Source of the DNA: CAYYYG01 sp964476135
Lineage (GTDB): Bacteria; Patescibacteriota; Microgenomatia; UBA1406; GWC2-37-13
Assembly: GCA_964476135.1 (NCBI GenBank)
Contig: CAYYYG010000006.1
Span: 1-40,521 of the forward strand
Reading direction: 5' to 3'
Length of the DNA stretch: 40,521 nucleotides
This document shows, piece after piece, positions 1 to 6,965 of the stretch; within the stretch, counting starts at the first letter, position 1, and each line of letters starts with the position of its first letter. The notes beneath the pieces were generated by a model. The model made no database searches. It saw only the letters and a program-made list of their open reading frames with translations, and had not been told where the DNA came from. The position numbers and the translations under genes are program-made.

Positions 1-10
1 ATAAATAATA

Positions 11-817
11 TCAGAAAAATTCCTGCAGTTTTGCTTTGGAAAAGTGCGAATGAAAGTGGTCATCGCGTTTGGGAGATGAATAGTATCGAAGAATATTTTT
101 TCGATAAAATATAGCACATGTGTCTATGAGTATTCCGATTATGGATTGCATAGTTGCAGCCGATGTTATGCCCCCAAGATTATAGTCGAGCTTTATAGGG
201 GCTTCATATATGCGTCGAAAGCCTAATGTATAGGCGACAACCAACATTTCCAGATCACCGGCAAATTTTTTCTCAACAAGTCGGGGTAATATTTTTTCCA
301 GCACCTTTTTTTTGAATATTTTTATTCCTGCCTGTGTGTCTTGAACCTTAATACCAAATAGTACTTTCACAAGAAGAAAATATCCGTAGCTCAATATTTT
401 TCTGCCCCAAGAATAGCTGACCATTGAAGCCGGGTGACGCTTGGACCCGACGATTATATCGGCGTTATACCATTCCATGTGTTCAAGAAGCATCGAGATT
501 CCGTTCGGATCTATATCCAAACCGGCATCGAGAAACATAATATAATCGCCTTTTGCATGGTTCATGCCGGCACGTATGGCAAAACTTTTTCCCTGGTTTT
601 CTTTGTAGGTCAGGCATTTTGTTTTCGGAATTTTTGCCTGTTTAATATTTTCAAAGGATTTATCAAGCATGCCGTCGACTACCGTAATAATTTCATAGTC
701 GTAACGCACGGTATCAAGAACCTCTTTTATTTGACGAAGATTGGAAACAATAGTCCGTTCCTGTTTGTATATCGGAATGATCAGACTTAAAAAGTGAACA
801 TTATGATGATGTTCCAT
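11..817 (-). CDS. Family 2 glycosyltransferase (DPM1/undecaprenyl-phosphate sugar transferase-like)
   Basis: Probably transfers a sugar from a nucleotide donor to a lipid-phosphate or surface glycan at the inner face of the membrane. The GT-A fold starts at once (LSLIIPIYKQERTI) and continues with VVDG, a KGDYIMFLDAGLDIDP stretch carrying the acidic metal/nucleotide-binding site, and the family-typical DTQAGIKIFKK segment. There is no clear membrane helix beyond a hydrophobic stretch near the C-terminus. I chose the ATG at 817, giving 268 residues. It lies four bases past the stop of the upstream exported-protein gene. An in-frame ATG at 856 would overlap that gene by 35 bases and add only a Ser/Lys-rich tail. 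The fold is certain; the acceptor is unknown. Confidence 0.85.
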   Translation of the reverse strand: MEHHHNVHFLSLIIPIYKQERTIVSNLRQIKEVLDTVRYDYEIITVVDGMLDKSFENIKQAKIPKTKCLTYKENQGKSFAIRAGMNHAKGDYIMFLDAGLDIDPNGISMLLEHMEWYNADIIVGSKRHPASMVSYSWGRKILSYGYFLLVKVLFGIKVQDTQAGIKIFKKKVLEKILPRLVEKKFAGDLEMLVVAYTLGFRRIYEAPIKLDYNLGGITSAATMQSIIGILIDTCAIFYRKNILRYYSSPKRDDHFHSHFSKAKLQEFF

Positions 818-821
818 GTTT

Positions 822-1487
822 TTACTCGATGACCTCTTCAGATTCGATGATTTCACCCCCTGATTCTGAGGGAGCAGCCTGCGGCTGTGATTCTACTTCT
901 GCCCCTTCAGGCTGATAGAATGCGAAGGTTTCTAAAAGGCTGTTATAAGCTTTGGTAAGTACCGGGTCTTCCGGATCTGTGTTGATAACCGTTATGATCG
1001 CGCCTGTATCTAATGCACCGGTGACTTTTTGCTTTTGAATTGTAGCCTGATAAGCATCCAGATCTCCCAGCTTTATTTTTTCTACATCGGGATTATTTTT
1101 GGATATGCCATTCGCTTTCAGCCAGTCGTCGATACGGGTGAAATTTGAGCCGGATATTTTCAGCGATACATAACCGCCTTCGGTTTGAGGTTTCAGCCTG
1201 ATTGAGGAATATAAATTGCTATCCGCTTCGTCCAGTTCGCTTACTAATGATACGTTTGAAGGGTACAAAAATCGGAAGCCCGCAGGATCGCTGTATTCTT
1301 TTAATGAGGGTGTTTTTTGTTCCTTTACACTAACTTTCTTGCTGGGAGGTAATGTTGGTAGAAATGTCGAATCGGCCCTTGAGGTGGTGCTTAACGGTCT
1401 TTCTGTCTGTCTTAAGGCCAAAAAAGCGCCGGCGCTAACTGCCGTGAATAATATCGCGAACATCCATAGCAATATGCGTTTATTCAT
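822..1487 (-). CDS. Exported membrane-anchored hypothetical protein
   Basis: 221 residues. It begins MNKR followed by a single hydrophobic segment (about residues 5-25), then a Ser/Thr-rich spacer (30-50) and a globular region starting near PAGFRFLYPSNVSL. That sequence pattern recurs in small PsbP-like or lipoprotein-type extracytoplasmic domains, but I cannot assign a family. The C-terminus is acidic (ending ESEEVIE). It is probably held outside the cell by an uncleaved N-terminal helix. It is the first gene of a two-gene unit with the glycosyltransferase four bases downstream. A promoter with a perfect TTGACA lies just upstream, its -10 only 8 bases from the ATG. Confidence 0.7.
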   Translation of the reverse strand: MNKRILLWMFAILFTAVSAGAFLALRQTERPLSTTSRADSTFLPTLPPSKKVSVKEQKTPSLKEYSDPAGFRFLYPSNVSLVSELDEADSNLYSSIRLKPQTEGGYVSLKISGSNFTRIDDWLKANGISKNNPDVEKIKLGDLDAYQATIQKQKVTGALDTGAIITVINTDPEDPVLTKAYNSLLETFAFYQPEGAEVESQPQAAPSESGGEIIESEEVIE

Positions 1488-1495
1488 ATTTTTTT

Positions 1496-1524
1496 ATTAT
1501 GCTCCCGACTGCGCCTCTTGTCAA
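1496..1524 (-). promoter_or_regulatory. Sigma70-type promoter for the 1487 gene
   Basis: On the minus strand, TTGACA (1519-1524), a 17-base spacer and CATAAT (1496-1501), then 8 bases to the ATG at 1487. The predicted transcript start falls at or one to two bases before the ATG, so the mRNA would be leaderless or nearly so. The -35 overlaps the -35 of the divergent promoter. Confidence 0.65.
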
Positions 1525-1546
1525 ACGGAATTGAGTCTGTTAATAT
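1518..1546 (+). promoter_or_regulatory. Sigma70-type promoter for the 1556 gene
   Basis: TTGTCA (1518-1523), a 17-base spacer and TAATAT (1541-1546), with 9 bases to the ATG at 1556. The 7-base stretch 1518-1524 serves as -35 in both directions, so only one polymerase should be able to bind at a time. Confidence 0.6.
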
Positions 1547-1555
1547 TCAATTAAT

Positions 1556-2011
1556 ATGAAAAAGAATGTTGTAATTGCTTCATTAATTTTAGTGTCAGTA
1601 TTTCTATTCATGAACGCATCAGATTCTTTCGCAAAGACGCTACCCCGTTTTGGCAGCAAAAGTAATTCGAGTAAGAGCAGTTCGAGTTCTTCCGTAAAAT
1701 CTTCAGCCAGTAAATACGTTACTCCGCGTTTACGCTCCGACAGGAAAGCATTGATTGTGGCATTTAAGAATTTGCGCGACGTGAAGATGATCGAATACAC
1801 TCTTACATATAATACGAACGGGAGTGTTCAGGGAGTAACCGGAACAATCGACAGCCCGACGGAAAAAAATTTATCCCGCGAACTGGTGTTCGGAACCGAA
1901 TCGAAAGGCGTATTCACATACCATACAAACATAACCGGTATGAAATTCGAGCTGACGATAACTCTGAATAACGGTAAAAAGATTATAAAGAAATATGTAA
2001 TTAAAGTCTGA
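1556..2011 (+). CDS. Small secreted protein with a serine-rich spacer
   Basis: 151 residues. The N-terminal signal peptide (MKKN, then a hydrophobic run to about residue 20, with an Ala-containing cleavage region near SDSFAKT) is followed by a Ser/Lys-rich low-complexity spacer (about 33-52). A compact beta-rich domain of about 95 residues ends KKIIKKYVIKV. The domain (MIEYTLTYNTNGSVQG, later TNITGMKFELTITLNNGKK) looks like a small immunoglobulin-like or SH3-like beta sandwich, but I recognise no family. It is expressed alone from a near-leaderless promoter and is divergent from the exported protein at 822-1487. It probably acts on the cell surface. Confidence 0.7.
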   Translation: MKKNVVIASLILVSVFLFMNASDSFAKTLPRFGSKSNSSKSSSSSSVKSSASKYVTPRLRSDRKALIVAFKNLRDVKMIEYTLTYNTNGSVQGVTGTIDSPTEKNLSRELVFGTESKGVFTYHTNITGMKFELTITLNNGKKIIKKYVIKV

Positions 2012-2057
2012 TATTTATATGATTCTTAACTTGGATTTTTTCTCTATTAATAATAGT

Positions 2058-2093
2058 ATGTGCATGTCAGGCCTCCTTTCCGGAGGTGTCTGA
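2058..2093 (+). CDS. Putative leader peptide MCMSGLLSGGV
   Basis: Eleven codons, ATG TGC ATG to TGA, coding MCMSGLLSGGV. Cys is codon 2 and an internal Met is codon 3, directly upstream of pairing segment 1; the stop codon lies in segment 2. A ribosome stalled on codons 2-3 would cover segment 1 and free segment 2 for the antiterminator. A ribosome reaching the stop would cover segment 2 and allow the terminator. No Shine-Dalgarno is visible, and the frame could start at or near the 5' end of the mRNA. The reading frame could also be chance within a palindrome. Confidence 0.45.
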   Translation: MCMSGLLSGGV

Positions 2094-2120
2094 TTCTTCT
2101 TAAAATAACAAGAAATTCAG

Positions 2121-2144
2121 ACCTCCGGAAACGGAGGTTTTTTT
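2121..2144 (+). terminator. Intrinsic terminator inside the leader
   Basis: Stem ACCTCCG/CGGAGGT (2121-2127 with 2132-2138), GAAA tetraloop, and a T run over 2138-2144. It lies 29 bases before the ATG of the homocysteine methyltransferase gene, so it would stop transcription of that operon unless the alternative upstream pairing forms. Confidence 0.8.
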
Positions 2145-2173
2145 GTTCCCCTTATTAAAAATAATTACTACAA

Positions 2174-3067
2174 ATGAAAATTGCCAATTTTGAAAAAAAA
2201 TTAACCGAAGGAAATATAGTTATCATGGACGGGGCGACCGGAACTGAAATTCAGAGGCGTGGAGTCAAAACCACTCTACCTCTCTGGTCGGCTGGAGCAT
2301 TATTGAACCAGCCGGAAGTAGTGCGGGAAATTCACTCAGATTATATAAAAGCGGGCGCGGAAATTATAATAACCAATACTTTCCGCACAACCGAAAGGAC
2401 TCTGCTCAAGGCTGGTCAAAAAAACCGGGCTAAAGAAATTACTGTTTTGGCATGCAAGCTCGCGCTTGAGTCCGTAAAATCATCCGGCAAAAAAAACGTT
2501 TTCGTTGCCGGTTCGATAGCGCCTCTTGAAGATTGTTATTCGCCGCAGTTAACACCGCCAGAAGCCGAGCTTGTCAAGGAGCACTCCGAATATGCAAAAA
2601 ATCTGGCTGCTGGAGGTGTGGATTTTATCCTCATAGAAACCATGATTACTCTTCGGGAAACAAGGGCAGCGCTTGAGGCCGTAAAAAAAACAGGGCTTCG
2701 TGTGGCAGTTTCATTCTGCACAAATGAAAAAGCCAAACTCCTCGGCGGAGAGTCGCTTGAGGCGGCGGTAAAATTGGCTGAGCGATATAATCCGATTTTT
2801 ATTGGTGTGAACTGCGTTAGTCCGAAAATAGTCAACGAGCAGATGAAACTACTGAAAAAAATTACCAAAATTCCCTTATGTGCTTATGCTCATGGCAGCG
2901 GTCAGCCTTCGGACGATGAAGGCTGGAAGTTTGACGAATCAGATACCGGTAAGAAATACTTGGGCTATGCGAAAAATTGGGTAAAATCGGGAGCGCAAAT
3001 AATCGGTGGCTGCTGCGGTACGACTCCGGAGTATATAAAGACTCTCTCAAGTTCATTTAATAATTAA
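2174..3067 (+). CDS. mmuM: Homocysteine S-methyltransferase (MmuM/BHMT-type)
   Basis: Makes methionine by moving a methyl group to homocysteine from S-methylmethionine, SAM or a betaine-like donor. The 297-residue protein has the whole family pattern: MDGATGTEIQRRG (18-30) at the start of the TIM barrel, IITNTFRTT (65-73), and the three zinc cysteines, Cys214 in GVNCVSP and Cys280-Cys281 in GGCCGT. No B12 or folate domain is fused, so it is the short MmuM-like class and not MetH. It heads a four-gene operon behind the attenuator-like leader, and the next genes make and recycle SAM-derived products. The donor cannot be read from sequence, and the symbol reflects family rather than proven substrate. 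Confidence 0.88.
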   Translation: MKIANFEKKLTEGNIVIMDGATGTEIQRRGVKTTLPLWSAGALLNQPEVVREIHSDYIKAGAEIIITNTFRTTERTLLKAGQKNRAKEITVLACKLALESVKSSGKKNVFVAGSIAPLEDCYSPQLTPPEAELVKEHSEYAKNLAAGGVDFILIETMITLRETRAALEAVKKTGLRVAVSFCTNEKAKLLGGESLEAAVKLAERYNPIFIGVNCVSPKIVNEQMKLLKKITKIPLCAYAHGSGQPSDDEGWKFDESDTGKKYLGYAKNWVKSGAQIIGGCCGTTPEYIKTLSSSFNN

Positions 3068-3077
3068 AAAAATTAAT

Positions 3078-3995
3078 ATGAGTAGTATTTATGAAACAGT
3101 TAAGTGGCTGCCCGATCGGGAAAACGAGTTGCGATGTAATCTCGATATGCAGAGGCTGTCTCAAGCGATGCTCGGCATTTCCGGGGGTTTTGAAAAAATG
3201 ATATACGAAATGAATGAATTTCCTATTCGGGATCCTTGGAGTCAGGCCCTTGCCGAGGCGATTCAAAAAATAGGAAAAAATGGCAGACTAAATAATAATA
3301 GAGTAATTGAATTCGGAACCGGAGTCGGTCCACAGCTTATTCAAGCTGCTTATTCCGGAAAAGATATGAATAAAATTATCGGTGTTGATATCGATCCGTG
3401 GAAATTAGCGGGAGCTCAGCTTAATTTTGAACGCGATGAGCTGATGCGAAGATACTTGTCAGAAAATAAAGTAGATCTGTATCAGGCTCATGCTATTAAA
3501 TTCCTTGATGAATGGGACATGCAGGATTATGACGGCTACGGAATTATTTGCTTACCGCAGGCGGATCCTGGTGACAGTAATAATGCGACGAGCTCGGATG
3601 TTATAGGCAATGACGAATACGTTATGCCTTATGTGGATCGCTGGGGTCCAACCGCGCTCCAATTGAACGCAGGTACGCTTAATACGTTAGCCTGGAGAAG
3701 CGATGCAAGTGCACGTTCTTTGCTAGTATTATCAGGTAGGGTATCGCCGCAAGTCCGAGAAGAATTAATTGCTGAAAACGGTTGGGAAATTGAAGGTGTT
3801 GCTGCTAAGGCTGAGAAAGTAAAACAGGATCCCGATACTCCGCTTTCCTGGATGATGCGACTTAATAAACACGAGAAGGGTGATTTTTACGACGAAAACG
3901 GAGATGATTTACAGTTCAACGATGCGATTGCGCTTCATGCTGCAGGAAAACCTATACGACACGATGTGTTCGTGTATGATATTAAAAGAAAATAA
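3078..3995 (+). CDS. SAM-dependent methyltransferase, possibly methionine S-methyltransferase-like
   Basis: 305 residues with a class I Rossmann methyltransferase core. The SAM-binding loop is VIEFGTGVG (76-84), the acidic ribose-binding strand is GVDIDP (102-107), and CLPQADP (158-164) sits where other enzymes have NPPY. From memory, the order of blocks resembles the N-terminal methyltransferase domain of plant methionine S-methyltransferase: an IPQ..NP motif after the core, then a long insert, a strand ending in a GR-containing turn, and a GW/F-E/R-I strand. I offer that as a hypothesis only. It sits 10 bases after the homocysteine methyltransferase and 9 before the PfkB kinase, so the product probably feeds SAH into the same operon. 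The substrate is unproven. Confidence 0.7.
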   Translation: MSSIYETVKWLPDRENELRCNLDMQRLSQAMLGISGGFEKMIYEMNEFPIRDPWSQALAEAIQKIGKNGRLNNNRVIEFGTGVGPQLIQAAYSGKDMNKIIGVDIDPWKLAGAQLNFERDELMRRYLSENKVDLYQAHAIKFLDEWDMQDYDGYGIICLPQADPGDSNNATSSDVIGNDEYVMPYVDRWGPTALQLNAGTLNTLAWRSDASARSLLVLSGRVSPQVREELIAENGWEIEGVAAKAEKVKQDPDTPLSWMMRLNKHEKGDFYDENGDDLQFNDAIALHAAGKPIRHDVFVYDIKRK

Positions 3996-4004
3996 TCGAA
4001 AAAA

Positions 4005-4943
4005 ATGAAAAAAAAATACAGCTCAATTGTCGTAACCGGATCAATCGCCCTCGATGAGATAATGGATTTCCCGGGGCAGTTTGTGGAGCATTTCCACCCG
4101 GAGCGATTGCATCAAATTAACGTGTCCTTCGTTGTTAATAGACTAGAAAAACAGTTTGGCGGGATCGCAACTAATATCGCCTATAATGCTTCCCTCGTGT
4201 CCAATACTCAAATAAAGGTTTTATCGGCTGTTGGAAAAGACGGTGGGTATATAGTAGATTTTCTTGAGAAAAGAAAAATCAATACCTTAGGGATTCTGCG
4301 CGAAAATAGCCTGTATACTGCTTCGGGTAAAGTAATCACAGACAAAAAAGATAACCAGATTTGGGGTTTTTATTTCGGGGCGCTTGAAAAATCAGGTGAT
4401 ATCGATTATCAAAAACACATTACTCCCAGTTCTTTGGTTATAGTCTCCCCCACCCATTCAACCGGATTTTTGGGAGCTCAGAAATTTGTCATTCAAAAAT
4501 CATTAGATTACGTATATGATCCAGGCATGGCGCTTACATGGATTTCTGATGAGGATTTGAGAGCGGGAGTATTGTCGGCAGCTTATCTTATTGGCAACGA
4601 TTATGAAATCGCACAAATCTGCCGCCGGCTGAAAACAACAGTTGCAGAAATTACCAAGAATAGCTTGGCGGTCATAACTACACTCGGCGAAAAAGGCGCG
4701 CTTTACCAGTCGCGTGATGTAGCTATTGAGGTTGGTATTTATAAGAAGTGTAAGCTTGTTGACCCGACCGGAGCCGGAGACGCCTTCCGCGGTGGATTTT
4801 TTGCCGGTGTCGCTGAGGGTAAGCCGATTAGTGACTCTCTGAAGCAAGCTGCAGCTGTTGCCAGCTTTGCGGTTGAGGCATACGGTACAGTCAACCACCA
4901 TCCGAATAAAGCACAGATAAAAAAACGTTCGGATTCGTTATAA
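4005..4943 (+). CDS. PfkB-family carbohydrate/nucleoside kinase, probably adenosine kinase
   Basis: 312-residue ribokinase-fold enzyme. The N-terminal substrate motif region has GSIALDEIMDFP (12-23) and FGGIATNIAYNAS (51-63). The anion-hole and catalytic motif is DPTGAGDAFRGG (253-264) with Asp259 as the general base. Adenosine kinase is inferred mainly from context: the next gene is SAH hydrolase, which releases adenosine that must be removed to pull the reaction forward. Other PfkB kinases (ribokinase, fructokinase, inosine kinase) cannot be excluded. The first codons after ATG are nine consecutive A residues, a possible slippage site. The preceding gene stops 9 bases upstream. Confidence 0.8.
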   Translation: MKKKYSSIVVTGSIALDEIMDFPGQFVEHFHPERLHQINVSFVVNRLEKQFGGIATNIAYNASLVSNTQIKVLSAVGKDGGYIVDFLEKRKINTLGILRENSLYTASGKVITDKKDNQIWGFYFGALEKSGDIDYQKHITPSSLVIVSPTHSTGFLGAQKFVIQKSLDYVYDPGMALTWISDEDLRAGVLSAAYLIGNDYEIAQICRRLKTTVAEITKNSLAVITTLGEKGALYQSRDVAIEVGIYKKCKLVDPTGAGDAFRGGFFAGVAEGKPISDSLKQAAAVASFAVEAYGTVNHHPNKAQIKKRSDSL

Positions 4944-4981
4944 ATATAGTTTATAATGCATACGTTACCAGATTATTAAAT

Positions 4982-4987
4982 TATTAT
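4982..4987 (+). promoter_or_regulatory. Possible internal -10 for ahcY
   Basis: TATTAT ends exactly 6 bases before the ahcY ATG, the same spacing as at 28792 and 34222. No convincing -35 is visible. A second TATAAT at 4952-4957 lies 36 bases upstream of the ATG. Either could give ahcY a promoter of its own inside the operon. Confidence 0.35.
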
Positions 4988-4993
4988 TTACCT

Positions 4994-6247
4994 ATGAAAT
5001 ACGACATCAAAGATCTGTCACTCGCCACAGAAGGCAAGTTACTTATAGAATGGGCTGAGCGTGACATGCCGGTTTTGAGACTCATAAAGGAAAATTTCAC
5101 CAAGAAAAAAAGCTTGAATGGGGTTGTATTAGCTGCATGTCTGCACGTAACATCGGAAACTGCCAATCTTGCGATTACTCTTAAATCTGCCGGGGCGAAG
5201 GTTTATTTGTGTGCCAGCAACCCACTTTCAACAAATGACGCTGTTGCCGCTTCACTTGTCAAACATTATGATATTCCCGTTTTTGCAATAAAATGGGAAG
5301 ACAATAAAACCTACTACAAACATCTGAATTCCGTCCTCGATGTAAAACCAAACCAGACCATGGATGACGGTGCTGATTTGGTGGGACTGCTCCATCAGGA
5401 AAGAAAAAACCAGCTGACCGATATAGTCGGTTCAACCGAAGAAACCACGACCGGAGTAATCAGACTTAAGGCAATGGAAAAAGACGGCGCTCTTAAAATT
5501 CCGGTACTTGCAGTTAACGACAACATGACAAAGCATATGTTTGACAATCGTTACGGCACCGGTCAATCGACTCTTGATGGAATCATAAGAGCTACAAACA
5601 TCCTCCTTGCCGGACGAATATTTGTTGTTTGCGGTTACGGCTGGTGTGGACGTGGCGTTGCTATGCGTGCTGCCGGAATGGGCGCACAGGTTATCGTATG
5701 TGAAGTCGATCCGGTTAAGGCGCTTGAGGCTTCAATGGACGGGTACCGTGTTATGCCTATCAAAGAAGCGGTTAAAATTGCCGATGTGGTATTGTCTACT
5801 ACGGGTAATAAGTATGTTATTGATGAGCAGCATTTGAAGATTGCCAAGGATGGAATAATATTGGCGCAATCGGGTCATTTCGATGTGGAAATAAACAAGA
5901 CCGCCCTAAAAAAAATGTCTAGTAAGGTAAGAAAAGTAAGGCCATTTGTCGATGAATATACGGTGGGAAAGAAAAAAATTTATCTTCTTGCGGAAGGTCG
6001 GCTAGTGAATCTGGCTGCTGCAGAAGGCCATCCGGCTTCGGTTATGGACATGAGCTTTGCCGGGCAGGCCCTGGCATCGGAGTATATGTGGAAAAACCGC
6101 GGCAAGCTCGAAGCGAAAGTTTATCAGCTGCCGGAAGAGCTGGATCGAAACATTGCGAGCTTAAAACTCAAAAGTGAAGGTATAAAAATCGACAGTTTGT
6201 CGGCAGTTCAGAAAAAATATCTATCAAGCTGGCAAGAAGGCACCTGA
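4994..6247 (+). CDS. ahcY: S-adenosylhomocysteine hydrolase
   Basis: Splits S-adenosylhomocysteine into homocysteine and adenosine, relieving product inhibition of methyltransferases. The 417-residue length fits the shorter bacterial/archaeal form without the plant-type insert. Visible hallmarks are CLHVTSETANL (49-59) in the substrate domain, EETTTGV (149-155), VNDNMTKHMFDNRYGTGQS (174-192) with the active-site Lys/Asp/Asn group, the NAD-binding GYGWCGRG (214-221), and a C-terminal KKYLSSW segment that contacts the cofactor of the neighbouring subunit. It is last in the operon. Its TGA stop (6245-6247) directly abuts the stop of the convergent DUF4342 gene with no terminator hairpin between them. 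Confidence 0.95.
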   Translation: MKYDIKDLSLATEGKLLIEWAERDMPVLRLIKENFTKKKSLNGVVLAACLHVTSETANLAITLKSAGAKVYLCASNPLSTNDAVAASLVKHYDIPVFAIKWEDNKTYYKHLNSVLDVKPNQTMDDGADLVGLLHQERKNQLTDIVGSTEETTTGVIRLKAMEKDGALKIPVLAVNDNMTKHMFDNRYGTGQSTLDGIIRATNILLAGRIFVVCGYGWCGRGVAMRAAGMGAQVIVCEVDPVKALEASMDGYRVMPIKEAVKIADVVLSTTGNKYVIDEQHLKIAKDGIILAQSGHFDVEINKTALKKMSSKVRKVRPFVDEYTVGKKKIYLLAEGRLVNLAAAEGHPASVMDMSFAGQALASEYMWKNRGKLEAKVYQLPEELDRNIASLKLKSEGIKIDSLSAVQKKYLSSWQEGT

Positions 6248-6538
6248 TTAAATCCGTCTCTCTATAATAATTGTGCATTTTGTTGCAAGCGCAACTGCCG
6301 CGCCGACTGCAACCCAAATGGGCAGAAGCAACAGTCCGGCTACTCCGACGGTAACTGGAATGTCTATTAGCACTTTTCCGGTTTCATTCTTTACGATTAC
6401 GCGGTGAATATTCCCCTTGCGAAAAAGTTCCTTTAATTTGTCAACCACCTTCTCCCCTTTTACTTGGAAGGATTCGGTTGAAAATACTTCTTCAGCTTTA
6501 TTTTCATTGTTTTTAGTGTCTTTTTTGGTTGTCGTCAT
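6248..6538 (-). CDS. DUF4342 family small membrane protein
   Basis: 96 residues. A charged N-terminal tail of about 20 residues is followed by the DUF4342 pattern: a helix VKGEKVVDKLKELFRKGN, strands IHRVIVKNETGKVLIDIPV, and a hydrophobic hairpin or helix (about 62-88, VGVAGLLLLPIWVAVGAAVALAT) ending in a short basic tail. The family has no known function. Such proteins often sit beside envelope or stress genes, but the neighbours here (ahcY convergent, DUF4258-like divergent) do not point to a role. Confidence 0.75.
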   Translation of the reverse strand: MTTTKKDTKNNENKAEEVFSTESFQVKGEKVVDKLKELFRKGNIHRVIVKNETGKVLIDIPVTVGVAGLLLLPIWVAVGAAVALATKCTIIIERRI

Positions 6539-6582
6539 ATGATAAATAATTTGATAGTATATATATTATATCAAGATGCGGT

Positions 6583-6960
6583 ATGAAAAAAATATCTAAA
6601 GGTGTCCCGGGCCCATTTAAAAAGGACAAAATAATCTGGACAAATCATGCGGTCGAAAGACTCAGTGATCGTCGGATGACTAAAGATAAAGTCGCAGAAA
6701 CCCTCGAAGACCCGGATTACGCTCAGCCCGGAAAACAACCAGGAACATATGAATATGGCAAAAAACATGGTAAAAAATATGTGACCGTTATTGTAAAACC
6801 TAGCGACTCATCGAAGGCGGTTGTAGTATCTTGCTGGATTGATCCGCCAGAACCCGGCACAGAAGATTGGAAAGATAAAAATTATTATGTACAGTATAAA
6901 AGAGCCCGCTCGATTTGGGGTCAGCTGTGGGTGCTTTTTAAGCAGCAGCTTGGGGTATAA
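6583..6960 (+). CDS. DUF4258-like protein
   Basis: 125 residues. The middle follows the DUF4258 layout: WTNHAVERLSDRRMTKDKVAETLEDPD (about 19-45), then a Tyr/Lys-rich turn and two strands (KKYVTVIVKP, AVVVSCWI). This family is related to BrnT/RelE-like small folds and often has a His-Ala..Arg..R..i pattern. The Arg/His set is present, but no antitoxin gene accompanies it, so a toxin role is not supported. A C-terminal extension (WKDKNYYVQYKRARSIWGQL and on) is unusual. The L,D-transpeptidase follows after 5 bases, probably in one transcript. Confidence 0.65.
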   Translation: MKKISKGVPGPFKKDKIIWTNHAVERLSDRRMTKDKVAETLEDPDYAQPGKQPGTYEYGKKHGKKYVTVIVKPSDSSKAVVVSCWIDPPEPGTEDWKDKNYYVQYKRARSIWGQLWVLFKQQLGV

Positions 6961-6965
6961 GTAAT

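Larger units (their letters stand above)
2045..2144 (+). promoter_or_regulatory. Candidate ribosome-mediated attenuator of the methyl-cycle operon
   Basis: Four complementary segments can be read. Segment 1 (2067-2076, TCAGGCCTCC) pairs with segment 2 (2081-2093, CGGAGGTGTCTGA). Segment 3 (2117-2127, TCAGACCTCCG) pairs with segment 4 (2132-2138). Segment 2 can instead pair with segment 3: CGGAGGT/ACCTCCG, then CTGA/TCAG, then TTCTT/AAGAA. The 3:4 hairpin carries a run of seven T and is a good intrinsic terminator; the 2:3 hairpin excludes it. An 11-codon reading frame begins just before segment 1 and ends inside segment 2. A TATTAA at 2045-2050 may be the -10. What is seen is the sequence and pairing; the regulation is inferred. 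Confidence 0.6.

Noticed and set aside
818..856. Glycosyltransferase start at 856
   Set aside because: Would overlap the upstream gene by 35 bases and add a Ser/Lys-rich tail outside the family alignment; the ATG at 817 fits better.
2030..2145. SAM or SAH riboswitch in front of the methyl-cycle operon
   Set aside because: I see no recognisable SAM/SAH aptamer core; the pairing explains itself as an attenuator with a small reading frame. A covariance-model scan would settle it.
6583..6960. DUF4258-like protein as a toxin of a toxin-antitoxin pair
   Set aside because: No partner antitoxin gene lies next to it, and the neighbours are membrane and wall genes.
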